DNA of 64,000 bases from Oreocharis arfaki (lineage: Eukaryota > Chordata > Aves > Passeriformes > Paramythiidae), in the NCBI GenBank assembly GCA_013398015.1, contig VZRR01013742.1, positions 261,134 through 325,133 of the forward strand. The letters run 5' to 3'. Shown here piece after piece: positions 1 to 13,058 of this stretch (position 1 is its first letter; every line of letters begins with the position of its first letter). The notes under the pieces are model-generated. The model was given only the letters and a program-made list of their open reading frames with translations. It ran no database searches and had not been told where the DNA came from. The position numbers were made by a program, and so were the translations under genes.

Positions 1-1220
1 GGCATGGTATTAGCATTCCTGATGTTTTTCCAAGAGAACAAGTCCTTAAACTAAATTTGCCAGCAAAAATTCAAACTGTCATGGCACTTTTACTGGTATA
101 GAGGACTATGTAGGTAAGATGTGAGGTTATCTAGATGTTGTTGCAGGTGCTGGAGATCCTAAACAGTGGATGAATGCTGGAGTCCATGCAATAAGTTCCT
201 TCTGATTTGGGACTCTAAGATCTAGGCAATATTTTCCTTTTTTTTCCAAAGTAGGCATGGTTTTTAATCCTGCAAACATTTGCAGTCGTTGGACAGATTG
301 CCCAGCTGCTCTCCTATTCAAACCAATGGGATGTTTTACTCAAGAGTGTGCAAATTGCAATATTTGAAAATACTTGGAGGCATCAAGAGAGGAAAGGCTA
401 GTTTGTGTGACTTTATGTTTTTTCTCCACCATATCCTGTAAAATAATAGTCATTATTATTGGTATTAGTAAATATGTGAAAGTACTGGTTTTTAAATGAA
501 ATCAATTGAAAGCTGGATACTACTTCGCTTTTTTTCCAAAAAAATTATTACATAGTAACTAGAATTAGTATTGGAGCTCTAGCAGACACCTGAGTCTCCC
601 AGTCATGTAAAATGTTGCCGGTTCAGATGACATCATTCAGTATTCTCTGGATCCCGTATAAGAAATACTGTGGTATCCTACCACACAGAGTAAGACAGAA
701 AAACTTGTTTCATCCTAAGATCCAAGTGATATGGATATACTTATATCCACATTACTTTGGGCAAGCACTAGGGCATGTCTGTCATGGAGAGTGTTAGAGT
801 AGCTCAAAAGAAAGGCAAATACTGAGTTTAAGAATCAAGTAGTGTGGGCAGCCTTAATCCTTCACTCTCTTTGTATAGCTGTGTAAATGGCCATGGGGCA
901 TGTGAGCGTGGCTGCAGGTATAACATGGTGGTTAGTCCATCACTTTGGAAGGATTGAAGTCCAGTCCCTGGGATACTGGATATTTTGGTGTCAGTATGAA
1001 CAGTTGTTTGAATTTAAGACTCCACATGCTTTGCAGGATGTCCAGATAAGCAAGCAGTAGGTTCATGTTCATTTTTAGATTGCTTTGTTCTTGGTAGAAA
1101 AAACAATCAGGGAATGGGTTTTATCTAAAAGTTTTTCAGCCTGCAGAAGCAATGTCTCCAAGGTCATTTTGTTGGGGCCTTTCAGTGCTTATATAGAGAT
1201 TAAAAGAAAGACAGAGTGAG

Positions 1221-1520
1221 ACTTTTCACCAAGGGCTGTACCTACAGGACAGGAACAGTGGTTTTAAAGAGGTCATAGGTGCTGTCTCATCATTTTTAAA
1301 ATGGCCATAAGGAAGAAATTTTTTATCATGAAGATGGTGAGACACTGGAAGATGTTATCCAGAAAAGTTGTGAGTGCCTCATTCCTGGAAGTATTCAAGG
1401 CCAGGTTGGATGGGGCTTTGAGCAACCTGATCTAGTGAAAGGTGTTCCCCCCTTGGCAGGGGTTGGAACTACATGATCTTTAAGGATCCCTCAGAACCTA
1501 AACCATTTTATGATTCTGTG
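1221..1520 (+). mobile_element. CR1 LINE, truncated 3' end
   Basis: This is a 5'-truncated CR1 retrotransposon 3' end in sense orientation. Recognisable CR1 blocks in order are: aggaagaaattttttatcat, ggtgagacactggaagatgtt, attcaaggccaggttggatgg, gggctttgagcaacctgatct, ggcaggggttggaactacatg and a terminal tttatgattctgtg like the CR1 octamer repeat. It is diverged and non-coding. CR1 is the dominant LINE family of birds and other sauropsids. Confidence 0.92.
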
Positions 1521-1999
1521 AACTTCTGTCTAATCATTCAAAAGAGGAACATAAGTATCTGTCTTCTAGAGAGTGATCAGGACTCCCGGAAATATTTATT
1601 CGGTGTCCAGGAAAGCTTCAGTTGTATTCCTGCCCTAAGTGTGGTGCTGCTATTCACAGAAAGGGTGGAATTAAGATCCAAATCTTTTATGCCATTCTAC
1701 ATCTTTGCTCAATTTACAGGATTTTCAGTCAAGGCACCTAATGTTAAGGACAGACTACCTAGCATCAGGCAGCAATTGCACTTCGGTGAACAATGACTGT
1801 GTTAAGTCAGTTTTGAGTACACTGTCATTGTAAAACCTAAGTTCCTTCTGAGGAGTTACTTAAACTTATTTTTGTAGCTAAATAAATAATAAAAAGCTAC
1901 AGAGAGATTCCAGAACCCAAGCCTGTCTTTTAGTGTGTCTTCAAACTTCCCACTTTAGAGCTGTTTCTAAGAAAACTGCTGGATTAAAGGGTTTACAGG

Positions 2000-2320
2000 A
2001 AAAAAGTGTCTTGTAATTGCTAAACTAGTTACCTGCACAAACCTAATTAGAAATCTTTAAGACATCTTAACTGGGACCTAAATTGCACTTCACCAAGATT
2101 TAAGTGATATACAGTGTTTTTTGAAGACCTCTATCTGAACGTTAATATCATCATATGGAGCAGATTGTTATCATGCGTGCAGCTTGGTAAAACTCCGTGG
2201 AAACCTAAAGGGATTGGATTCTGTTGTGTTTAACTAAGCTGACTTTTGCTAATTAAATTCCTAATCGATAATTCTTTATCACTGAATCCTGAGTCTAAAG
2301 CAGTTTTCTTAAAGCTTCCT
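2000..2320. promoter_or_regulatory. Candidate conserved non-coding element
   Basis: A repeat-free block with CTAATTAG-like and GCTAATTAAATTCC sites and CTAATCGATAATTC (an overlapping ATTA/ATCGAT arrangement). Several CpGs are kept (gaacgtt, atgcgtgc, actccgtgg). The texture is consistent with a developmental enhancer; no direct proof. Confidence 0.3.
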
Positions 2321-4539
2321 TCAGTCAAATGTATGTAAAACAAAACAAATTTCTAATTAGATTCAGAATAAGATTAAAATAGTATTTTGGACAAAAGAGA
2401 ACATTGGTTTTTCTTTGATGTTCATTTAAGGAGTAATATCTCTTGATAACAGTTTGACCATACTCAAGGAATTTGATGCCTGTATCTTTGTTTTCTAAGA
2501 ATTATGATGTCATTTAGGATCAAAGAAAAATAGAAATCTGATTCTTTTTTGAAGCTGCTGTAGTGCAATATCAATTCTGGCTTCTAATGATATTCAAGTA
2601 CATAGTGAGATCTACTACTCTAATAACCCACATATAATATCCTTCCTAAGAACTACGTGACAAAAGGCATTTGTAATTATATTTACTTCTGAAAGATTAT
2701 GGTTTATAGTTAAACCAAGAGAGGCATCCTGTCATTTTCAGAACCCGTTAAATGTGACAGAATCTATTTTTCTGCCAACTTGTGAAGACCAGGCAGAGAG
2801 CAAATTTGCTGTGGTCAGCTAAGTGTAACCACTGAGCAGGAAAGTGAATTTAATAATGCATTATTGTTCTTCACTGAAGGTGAACTGTTACAGTGCCTTT
2901 GTTATAGCAGACTTTGCCTCTGCTTAGGTTTCCAGATGCTGTGCAGATTACCTGATTAAAATCTCTAATGCATGATAAAATGTTCCATGTATGCTTTTAT
3001 ATTAACATAAATGCATCAGTTTTGAGGACTGTGACACTGAAGCTAATTGGAAATATTTACTACTCCATTATATGATGCATCTTACAAATAAGGATTTATT
3101 ATGTGTAGAACAAATGATAAGCAACGGGAATTCACAAGGCTTGTGATTACACTATAGTTTGGGGTGGGGGGAGGGTTAAAATAATGAGAACAAATCTCAA
3201 GAGCTTTATGACAGCACCTCAGACTCCTAAGCTGATGTTGGGTGTTGGTCTTGTGTTTTCATTTTTACTGCACACAGTAATTCAACCAAAATTCCCCATG
3301 GCCAAATGGTATTATTGGCTGTATCCTGTCATCATTTAAGCCCTTTCAGCTCTTAATATTTTATAGATTCCTCCTGCTTTTCTTTAAATTTTTCCTATTT
3401 TTGGTTATCCTATCAACTTCCATTAAAATGTAATGTGTGATCATTTGTTTGTCACCAACAAGCTGAATTCTCATCTTTTTATTTAAAATTCTGTGATTTT
3501 GGAATATTTCAATGTTACAAAATTTTTCTTGAGGAAAGAAACACACATTATATGTACAGACCCGGGGTTCAGCTTTCCAATCTGTCACTGTCACCCCTCT
3601 GTCAATGTTTTTGTGACCTGTTCAAGTCAGATCTTCATCTGTCGCATCCAATTTTGTACTAGTGAGAAATTTACTTAATCATTTTCTTAAAATTTTTGAG
3701 CTTCACATGGAGGGCATTGAGAGTAAACCATAGTTTTATATGCATACAAATGAACCATCAGCATAGCAGGAGCTGTGTTCAGCAGAGGCTGCGTATCGGA
3801 ATGTAGGTGTGTGGGAACTAGGTTTTGGCAGAATGATACCAGAGATAATCCCAGAGCCCACACCTGTTGTACGTTTAGCTCAGGTGAAGCTGTAATGATT
3901 CATGCCAGCAGAAGAAAAGAGCCATTGAACACAGTTCTGTATTACTGTCCATTTTACTTCTCTAAAGGGCCTACATGTGTATATTAATGTGTCTACGTTC
4001 ATAGTTATGTGTTGTGTTCAGGGGAGTCGGTGTTGAGAGTTCCTTTGTTGGCTCTGGGAATAAGATTGCTATTACTTGCTTTTTGAAGTATATCTGCATC
4101 TTGAAAAATGGAGTTGAGAATCAGAAATGATAAGCAATGTCCCTCATGACAAGAGATCTTGTCTTCCGCAGGGGGAGAGAGAGAGCTGGATCAGGGATTT
4201 CAAATAATTGTTTAAACTAACATTGTAAACAGCAAACTTTATTGGAAAGAAGGAGAGGGAAGTTTTCCTTTCACCTTTGTCATATGTGTGAATAAAACAA
4301 TGGGCCAAACAGAGCAGATGCTCAGGAGACTGAAGGGAGGGCAGGTTAATAAAAGGAGCAATTGGATTAGAATTGGACTTTGGCAGGGAATGGTGGCTGA
4401 GAGGTTGATAGTTTTTGACTCGTTATTAAATAAGTAAAAGGAAATAGATAATTTCATAGTGGAATCAGCTTTTCTTTCTGTATAGTCTTTTATCCATTTT
4501 TCTTTTTAGCAGAGTATTTGTAAAATGGATTTTATGCCT

Positions 4540-4760
4540 CATGAAGGACTGGGCAACTTTAAAGGACTTAGAGGAGAAAAGAATTGTCTGATAATTGTTA
4601 AACTGGGAGGTCTAATTACCTCCACAGTTAATTAAAACTCTTTAACTGCCCTCTTGGTGTGACAATGATACTTTCTCCTTTCTAAATGAAAGTGTAAAGG
4701 TTAAACAAAGCAGCAATCTAGCAAACATCCTACTAGAATTTGTAATCTGACCCTGAGATC
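4540..4760. promoter_or_regulatory. Candidate homeodomain-rich regulatory block
   Basis: Two TAATTA cores lie about 18 bp apart (ggtctaattacctccac, agttaattaaaac), next to gataattgttaaa and tgacaatgatac. There are no repeats or coding potential. Paired homeodomain cores at short spacing are typical of, but not diagnostic for, developmental enhancers. Confidence 0.3.
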
Positions 4761-5150
4761 TGCTGTTTACTTTGCAGAAATTACAGTCCTGGAGTGTAAA
4801 ACAGGTGCAGAACACTTGATACTGTTGCCCACTGTTACACAAATGACTTGGTTTTTACTAGGCACCTAGAATTTCCTGCATTTCCTGAAAAACTCCAGAC
4901 ACCCTAGATTAACAAAGTGGAAAAACTCAGTCTGTTTCTTGACCATGACCTTGGCAGTGAGACAAAAGGAGATTGGCAGTGTAATATATTTGTTGTACAC
5001 AGAAAAAAAGGCTCACCACTGGAGCCCTGCAGATAGAGCTAAAATGCCTCGAACAATTGTTAAAGTTATCACCAGCAGTAGCAGCATTTCAGCTCTTCGT
5101 AACCTAGGAAAAGTAGACATTTATTTTGCCAAAGCTACATTATATTTGAA

Positions 5151-5303
5151 CTTCTTTTCTTTCTGTCTTTCTTTCTTTCTTTTGCTTTCTTTCTTTCTCT
5201 CTTTCTCTTTTTCTCTCTTTCTTTCCTTCTTTCCTTTGTCTCTCTTTCTCTCTTTGTTTCCCTCTCTTTCTCTCTTCTTTCTCTCTTTCTGTTTTTTTTT
5301 CCC
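5151..5303 (+). repeat. Polypyrimidine (TTTC/TTTCTC)n tract
   Basis: About 150 bp are almost pure C/T on the + strand, built from ctttctttct and ctctttctct units with a few G interruptions. The tract ends in a run of T, then cccag. It generates long low-complexity open frames on both strands (Phe/Leu/Ser-rich and Lys/Glu-rich) that are not genes. Confidence 0.95.
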
Positions 5304-6169
5304 AGAAAATGAGTGCTGTATTAAATCATTTTGCAAATAACATGCGACTGTCCTTTTCAACACTCAGAAAATTACTACTAAACTAATGGGTAATGGACAT
5401 CTCTGAGCGCAGAAAAGTTCTGAATGCACTGCAGGAGCTCCCAGTATATGCCTTGTGATAGAAGGGCATATATTACTGATCATCTTAGTAGGAGATACCT
5501 ATGGAAGTGGGCACATATGAAATCTAACCAATCACATTCTGGGTCATGTTAAGGACACATATATGAAATTGGAAATTCAGCTAGCCAATGTAGTTGCTCA
5601 TTTTTTTTCTCAACAAGCAAGAGTCAAACTTCCTGCAACCAATGACTTACATCAAGAGCAAGGATTTAGTACTGTTCAAATGGAGGAATTTTTTAAAAAA
5701 ATAAACTTGAATAGAATAGGCTTTTTTCAAGAGGTTATCTTAGAGTGTTCTGGTTAAAGCCAGCCTCCCACATGCCTCTTCTATGCTAAGAATTTTTAGG
5801 AAAATATTTAGTTCTACACTGTAAGTTTAGCCCTATCTGAATACTGAACTTCAGTTATGCAGTGTTTTTTCCCGTGTCCAGAGTGTCTGCCTTCTAGTTT
5901 TTCTCACATGAGGATCTGCGTCCTGCACCTTTTTATCTGTGATTAATGAAAAAGGGGATTTAAAACTTTGTTCAACAAAGATGTACTGAAAAACAGACTT
6001 TTTCTGAGTGAAAACTTAGGTTTTCATCTGCGTGCAATTTTTGCAGTTCAAACAAAACGCCTTCATATGTTCAGTTTGCAGCAGTCTGATTTGTGGGAGA
6101 GTGAAAGCATGTCCATTTTCCATTGTATGAACTCATAAAAATACTCAACTTCAATGACTTTTTAGCTGC

Positions 6170-6490
6170 ATTTTCAAGGCACGTTTCTCCTTTGTTACAT
6201 AGCAAAGCCTCAATGTAACAGGCCATAAATTCTGCTAAATAAAAGAGATCGAGGGAGTGAGCTTAAGCACTGAATCCTTGGTTGTCCAGACTGCTTAATT
6301 GTTAGCTTTTAGCCTGCCTGTGTTTTGACTGCTACAATTAGCTCCCTCCGCAACACATCTGCTCTAGAAAGTACTAGCACTAAATAATGTGGGCGCAAGA
6401 AAATCTTACTTCTCAGCATGGTCAGAGATCAAATTGCAGCCCTTTCGTTTAGCGTTACGGCATCCAAACACAAGGGAATAATATTTGTTT
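6170..6490. promoter_or_regulatory. Candidate conserved non-coding element
   Basis: A repeat-free block with retained CpGs (gcacgtttc, gatcgagg, ctccgcaac, gggcgcaag, tttcgttt, gcgttacgg), a CTTTGTTACA Sox-like core and TTAATTG/CAATTAG homeodomain-type cores. Its composition differs from surrounding intron. No coding potential was seen. Confidence 0.35.
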
Positions 6491-6910
6491 CAGGAAAGGA
6501 TATCAGGTCTTGACTTTATTAACAGAACATTTTATTTACAGCAAAATGGTATCTATGATCCTTCACCTTTACCTTGCTGTCCCAACGTTGCTTGCTTTCA
6601 TTTTAAAGCAAAAATATTTAAGACCCGTATTGCAAATCTGCGGACTGCTGTTCTTTACACAACTCCTGATTTCAAGTCATTTGATTTCTTTCAAATCAAA
6701 GTTTTCTAGCCATGTACTGTTGTACATTTACCAGACTTTCAGTGGACTTATTGCAAAACATTTGGCTGGGGCTTGTTCGTTCAATTCTCCTTAAGAGTCC
6801 TGCCTTATTATACTTGCACATTAGCACTGCAGACATTCTCTTCTACCCGATTATTAGAAAACAGTTGCTGAAGCCAGTCAATAGCTTTGCCACCCAAACT
6901 TACACTAAAA

Positions 6911-7052
6911 ATAGAATCATAGAATCATAGAATCATTGAATGGCTTGGGTTAGAAGGGACCTGAAAGATGCCTAGTTCCAACTGCCCTGCCATGGGCTGG
7001 GACACGTTTCATAAACCCCATTACTCGGTGCCCTATCCAGCCTGGCCTTGAA
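6911..7052 (-). mobile_element. CR1 LINE 3' end, antisense
   Basis: A triplicated atagaatc octamer at the left end is the reverse complement of the CR1 terminal ATTCTATG-type repeat. It is followed by ggcttgggttagaagggacct, gttccaactgccctgccatg and ctatccagcctggccttgaa, all reverse-complement CR1. About 140 bp remain. The intact octamers suggest a relatively young copy compared with the others here. Confidence 0.94.
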
Positions 7053-9344
7053 GCTAAGAAGTGGAATTTGTGTTTTCACACGTTATCTTTGGCGAGTCCT
7101 AAGCCTGTTTTTCTCCCCAGGCTGCACTTGATGCATTTCTGCAAATTGTCAGTCAGATTTTCAGTTTCAGCTATTGGCTGGGAGGGGGTGTATGAAAAAT
7201 AAAGGAACATTGGCAGAGAAACTGAATAATTGAGTTCCTTGGTTACCTGTTTCTAAAGAGAAATCAGTTCTGAACTTATGTTCTGACATTTTCATTAGAA
7301 ATATGGCACAGAACCCTTTCCTGTTGTTGTTAGACACACTGTTTTACTCTAACTGTTGTAACTTCTGAGGTGAAAGACTCAAGGTGACATATTAATAACT
7401 TACTGTAAAAAAGCAATGAATAGAGATAATTCTGTTGCTTGAAGCCGGTATTAGTTTTGAACAATAATTGGGCTTGAACTTATTTGTTAAGATCAATAAA
7501 TTGTGTTCTACTTTCTCTAATGGACATAAAAATAAGAAATATTTTCTAACTGGTCTATAAAATCTGTACATCTCAAAATTATTGGAAAGCTCTAATCTAC
7601 GGTGTCATAGTGGTATAACTGAGACTACCTAATTTTTTTCTTTCCACTCTCACTACTACTCCATTTTTCCCTTTCCCATAGAATTATGGTGCAAGTCTGT
7701 ATTGGAACATCATCCAAATAGTTTGTATGATAAACTCTAGCAGCACAGTCCTTGCTTCTAGGAGCTGAATTATGTGTCAGTGCTTCTGAGCACTGATTAA
7801 AATGATGTAACACTGTAAATAAGTAGATACAACTTGATCCCATATATTTAATGAGTATAAATAGGTGTGACTAAGAATGAAATTCATAGATGAAATGCAA
7901 AATTATGATGAGCAGTATTTAATTGCGGACACCTTGAATAAAAAAGGCACTTTTTGGGTTTGTCGTGTGCATTTCCAGAGCGATTGTAATGTCACAGAAT
8001 TCTGATACAACTTTTTGGGGGTTTGTGGGGTTTTTGTTCTTCTTTTCTGTTTTGGATTATTTAACATTAAGTTTTTATAATTAAAATCTTAACAAATGAA
8101 GATGAGGGTGTGTTCATTTATAACCAGTTTTATTAAATTTACTTGATTCAATTTAAAAGATAAAGCTGGGTGGCTAATAAAATTTTCAGTTTAATTTGTG
8201 CACTAAGTAGTAACAGGTAGGAAACAATTACGTAAAATTTTAATTGGAATTTACAGAGGGAATGAGGATTTAGTCAAATTAACATTGGGTTAACCTAAAA
8301 TGATTTTGATTATTTTTTAATCTTAAAAGCATGCATTTTAAATCATTGCTTTAAAAATGAGAACTATCTTAATTAATTTAAATGAAAAATTGATTGTAAA
8401 GAAACCACCAAACCTTTCAAGAACTGTCTTCAAAACAGCAAAACAAAGTCAAATCATTGTTTATGCTTTTGTTTCTTCCAATTTATTTACTCAGCTGAAC
8501 ACATTAACTGAATTAACAAACAATTTTGCCTCTGTTTCTTTCATTATCCTTCAGTGCAGAAACAAAAACATTTTGATGAGTTCAAAGTTACACACTTTTT
8601 CAATAGCAGGTTTTTTTATTCATTGATATTTCAGCATGATCATCTTTCCTAAATTGTACACTGTTTTTCCACAGCTACAATCCCAGATTAGTGTGTAACA
8701 TCAAATGTTGATGCTGCAGGAGCATTGATAGTATAAGTTCTTTCATTGTGCTTTGGATCGGGAATTGGAATTTAATTCCTGAGTGGGAGGAGAAAAGTGG
8801 AAGAGGAATTGGAATATTTACCATGTTGGAATCAGGAAGTTATGATGATAATTTTTTTTGGCCATTTTTCACAATGTGCTGAGTTGCTGTTACATTTACT
8901 GAATACTTAAATTAAGAGAAAAATGAGGAAAAGCTTTTAAAGCAGATGATGCCAGTCATGTTTTTCTCTTGATTTGGTTTGCATTTTATGTGGTTTGTTC
9001 TTTCAGTTATTGTATGTTTAGCCAACCATCAGCCCCATCCTGAAAGTCAACAATAATAAAAATGTAAATCATCATCAAAAGCATGCCTTGCAGTGAGAGA
9101 ACATTTCAAAGATTGTTTATCAGTTGTTCATTTTCTGCTGTCAGATGTTGAAATCTTTTACTTCCCATCATATTGCACAGAAATGCAGTTTTACTGATAG
9201 TGTCTACTTGTAGCTAAGCTGTGAAAAAGTCAAAATTTCATTTTGTAAGAGCAGTTATCACACAGACTACTGCAGACCTAGGTTATTGGTCCTTATTTAG
9301 CAAGCTCACAGATAAGATGTCTAATTTCCTGGCCAATCTTTTTA

Positions 9345-9393
9345 TATGTGTGAGTGTGTATGTGTGTGTAAGAGTGTGTATGTATGTGTGTGG
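9345..9393 (+). repeat. TG/TATG-rich microsatellite
   Basis: Imperfect tgtg and tatg repeats with gtgag and aagag interruptions. Open frames through it are low-complexity artefacts. Confidence 0.9.
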
Positions 9394-10068
9394 GCCCATT
9401 AAAATATATAAGATTGATAAAAAATACCCTATATAGCTTTCTCACTTGCAGTGTACAGACAGAGAAATAATGTAAACACTGGCCATGAAGTCACTTTGAA
9501 AAAATAAGATTTCAATTATTAAATTAACTGTTAATATTATATTACAGTATTTTTAAGTGCTGCATGAAAATTTAATTAGAAATATGAGATGTAGGGGCTA
9601 CCTGACTTAACATTGCATACAATTCAATACATTCTCAATCAAGTTCTTTAGATGTTGATTTAAGTTTGAAAAATTTCCATATCGAAATTAGACCTGTTCT
9701 GGAAAAAATGAAGGGAAAAATATATGTTAACCATTTTAATACAGAATTTTGTAGTAGAAAATGTTCAGTAGAATAGATGTTTTTCTGCTATCTTTCCACA
9801 GATGGCTTCTCTGATATATTAAAATAATACTTCTATTTTCAGTTAAAAGAAACCTGTACCAAATTTTTTCTTAATCTTCAAAATCCTAAAATACCAGAAG
9901 TATTTTGTACTAATCTTGGTCAGGTACAGTGAAGAAATGGTTAAAAGACCTGTTTAATCTATCTGAGAAAAAAATCTGAAGTCAGGAATAATTATTTTAA
10001 GAACTCTTTCTGTAAATTTTTTTACATAACTCATGAACAGCTTCTTAGTTGTCTGTATTTGGGGTATG

Positions 10069-10207
10069 TTTTTTTTTTTTTTTCTTTTCCAGTTAGAAGA
10101 AATGCAGCCACTCTAATGAAGTTGTTAGAAATGTAGGAGAATGACTTATTAGTGGAACTGTAGAACAGGGAGTGTTAAGTTTGATTCCAGCTTTTTTTTT
10201 TTTTTTT
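10069..10207 (+). repeat. Two nearby poly(T) runs (T15 and T16)
   Basis: T15 lies at 10069-10083 and T16 at 10192-10207, about 110 bp apart, each preceded by a short mixed stretch. No repeat body links them. Confidence 0.9.
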
Positions 10208-12129
10208 CCTAGAAGCAGAATTATCAAAACAGAATTTCAAAGAAAAATTGCAGGTCTATTTAATAGCATCTACTTCCATCATGTACTTTTCTGCTCAGTA
10301 CAGTGTGCACAGAAGAGAAAGTATATTCTACCATGCACCTAGGATACAGGCTATAATTTCAGCTGCATTTGAAGCTAACACAAGTGGAAAAATAATTTTG
10401 TGACTGGTTTTCCATGCGCATCCTAAAATTTTCTTGAAATCTATACTCCCTTCTTAGCACAGGAAAATGAAACCTTGATTACTGTTAATACTAAACTCAT
10501 TTAATAATACAAAGAAGGATCCATAAATATTATAATGACTACAGACATTAAATGTCAGTTAAAAAATATAGGTAGCTACTGTATTGCCAGGACAGATGAA
10601 AAGAGATATATTCGTACCTGATTTCCAAGACCTTTTTCCCTGAACCTACGCTCTAGCATTTTCTTTTTATGCTTCAATGAGTTGCTTTTCATAATTAAAC
10701 AACTATCTCTAAAGCAGTTCTTTATGTGTTTATTAAAGATTGTCTAACTCATTTCCTGTTGACATAAAATTGTTTGAGTGGCAAAGGAACTTTTATAAAT
10801 AACTGACATCCAAGAACATGAAGGGAGCTCTTTAAGTGGGTTGTTTGCTCATGTACTTCCATGAGGAATTTTTAAACTAATCTTTACTTGAATTGAAATA
10901 CTATTGTGCAGTGCTTTAATTCCTTTAAGAATAACATTCATTTTAGTGCATTTTAAAAGTCTGGACTCTGTAAGCATTATCTATACCCATGAACATCTGT
11001 CTAAAATGGCTTAATTCCAACAGTACTGCAAAAGTTAAAGTTCAGTTGGTGATTTTGTCTGTTGTTTAGCTAGTATCAATTTTTTAAGGTCTGAACTTAA
11101 CCATTGCTGTCATTCAGTTTCTCTCTCTCTCTTTTCCCATTTTCTTTTTTGGGAAGGAGAATTAGAAAAAAAAAAAACAACAGAAAAAACCAAACCCACA
11201 ATTCAACAGTATTTTTTAATTCCCTTAAAAAGTGCTCAAAGTCCTCTACACAATGCTAAATACAAAATGAGAACTAGAAATTGTATGAATTCCATGTATA
11301 CTCTTTCAAATTTGAATATTTTAGTTATTAACTAATCCCAATTTCAGCTTTGGTGAGCTCATTTTAAAAGAAGTAGCCTTTATCTCATGATGTAAATTCA
11401 ATAGCTGTTGTCAGGTCTATTAAATAGAGTATTATTTTATTTACCCCACAGCTGATAACGGAGTCACACAATTCACTCCAGACTGGTCTTCCCATAAGTT
11501 ATAGCTATGATGTTTCCAAAGGGATAAAAGAAGTTATATCCTGTACTTCTCAACTTATTTTCATCATTACATGTATTCTTATACTATAATAAATCACATG
11601 AAATACTTTTTGTAGCTACAGGGCTCAAGGAATATCTTCTGTGCTTGATATTTATTTCAGCTCCAGAAATATAAATATGTCTGAATCTTGCTGAATGAGG
11701 ATCTGTGTTGTACTCTAATACAGTTGTTAGACATATTTAGAGTTTAAGTGTAGTTAAATAACCCAAATCTAATCATACTACATGCATTGTCTCAAGCATG
11801 CATAGGTTTTATATGAAATGCTGCATCCAGAATATTGTTGCTCAGTAAGCTGTGAAAGGAAAGTGAACATCCTGAAAGCCTGACCTCACCGTATGACGTG
11901 GGAGAGGAAAAAATACTCATCTTCTTAAGCAACTAGAGAACCCTTTGCAGGACACCACCTAACTACTACAGCCAGTTTGTAGCCCATACCTAACCAGATG
12001 GTGGGTTATGCTGCTTGAGAAATATTCTCTAGTGAATAGTAGGACTGATTCTGTTCTCACTGATTTCAGTTTCCTCAATCCAGAACAGAGTAGCCTTGGT
12101 TTTCCTTTAATTTCTTTCCAATTTCTTCT

Positions 12130-12131
<2 letters not shown>

Positions 12132-12177
<46 letters not shown>
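12132..12177 (+). repeat. Poly(T) run, 46 T
   Basis: An uninterrupted run of 46 T follows a TTC-rich lead-in and ends at ccc. It is the longest homopolymer in the window. It could be the tail of a minus-strand retro-insertion, but no body was recognised to its right. Confidence 0.97.
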
Positions 12178-12834
12178 CCCCTTCTGCTAGGGAGAAAGAT
12201 TAAAAGGAAAGAGTTCTGAAGTAAATAGTTATTGAAAACTAGGATTAAATTTAGAGGAAGATGCTCAGTACCCACACAACAGCTCTTTCTTACTGAAGAC
12301 TTAGGATGACAGGTTTGGAGGTCTTGGGAAAACACATCTTGGGAATCAGCCATATTTTGGCAAAATATCTGTGCATGTGATTACTTGATTTCTAGATTGG
12401 CTGCATGCTTCCATTGTTCTCTTCCTTACTCTGATGTAAGGAGGTGATGTGATATGGTGCTCCTTCAGACTCTCCACTTTTCAAACTAGCCTTGAAGCAG
12501 CATCTGTATCAGTTCAGTTCAGTCTGAACAAGCAGGGTTACATAGAAAGTGGGTGGAGCATGGGACAGACTTCCACCAGCTGGTGTATGCCTTCAAACCT
12601 GATCTTTTAAGGTATTGTCCCTCTTGGTTTTCCCCATGAAATTAGCTTGTAGGTTTCGAAAAATGTTTTATGACTTGTGGCCACAAAAACAGACCTCTGC
12701 ATACAGGGTAATCTTGTGTGATGTGAGGGAGCTTTGCAGACCTGTTCTGTTTCTTCCATGCGGGATGACATGGTTTACTGCAGAATGGATTAGACCATAG
12801 ACAGAGGATAGTGGAATGGTTAGGGAAACCGAAT

Positions 12835-13058
12835 AGTGAAAGGACAGGAGGACGTGGACAGAAACTGAAATACAGGAAATTACATGGGAACATACAAGAA
12901 GAGTTTTTGACTCTGAGGGTGTTGAAGAGAGGTAGTGGAGACTCTCCAAGGAGCTCTTTAAAACCCAGCTGGATAGTCATGAGCTGGGCTGGCCTAGGTG
13001 GTCTTCAGAGGTTCCTTCCAGCCCTCTAGTTCCTTCAACTGCCCTATGATCCTGTGAA
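12835..13058 (+). mobile_element. CR1 LINE fragment, sense
   Basis: The order of CR1 blocks is kept though diverged: agaaactgaaatacaggaaa, tttttgactctgagggtgtt, gagaggtagtggagactctcc, aaaacccagctggatagtca, ggtggtcttcagaggttccttccagcc (start) and a degenerate terminal ccctatgatcctgtgaa. Its left limit is approximate. Open frames across it on both strands are repeat-derived. Confidence 0.85.

Noticed and set aside
1473..1796. 107-aa plus-strand open frame
   Set aside because: It begins inside the CR1 3' end and runs into unique intron; incidental.
4939..5363. Overlapping open frames of 133 aa (+) and 80 aa (-)
   Set aside because: Both are translations of the polypyrimidine tract: Phe/Ser/Leu-rich one way, Lys/Glu-rich the other. 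No protein family resemblance.
12642..13029. Open frames on both strands (up to 112 aa)
   Set aside because: They overlap a diverged CR1 fragment; not CR1 reverse transcriptase and not conserved-looking.
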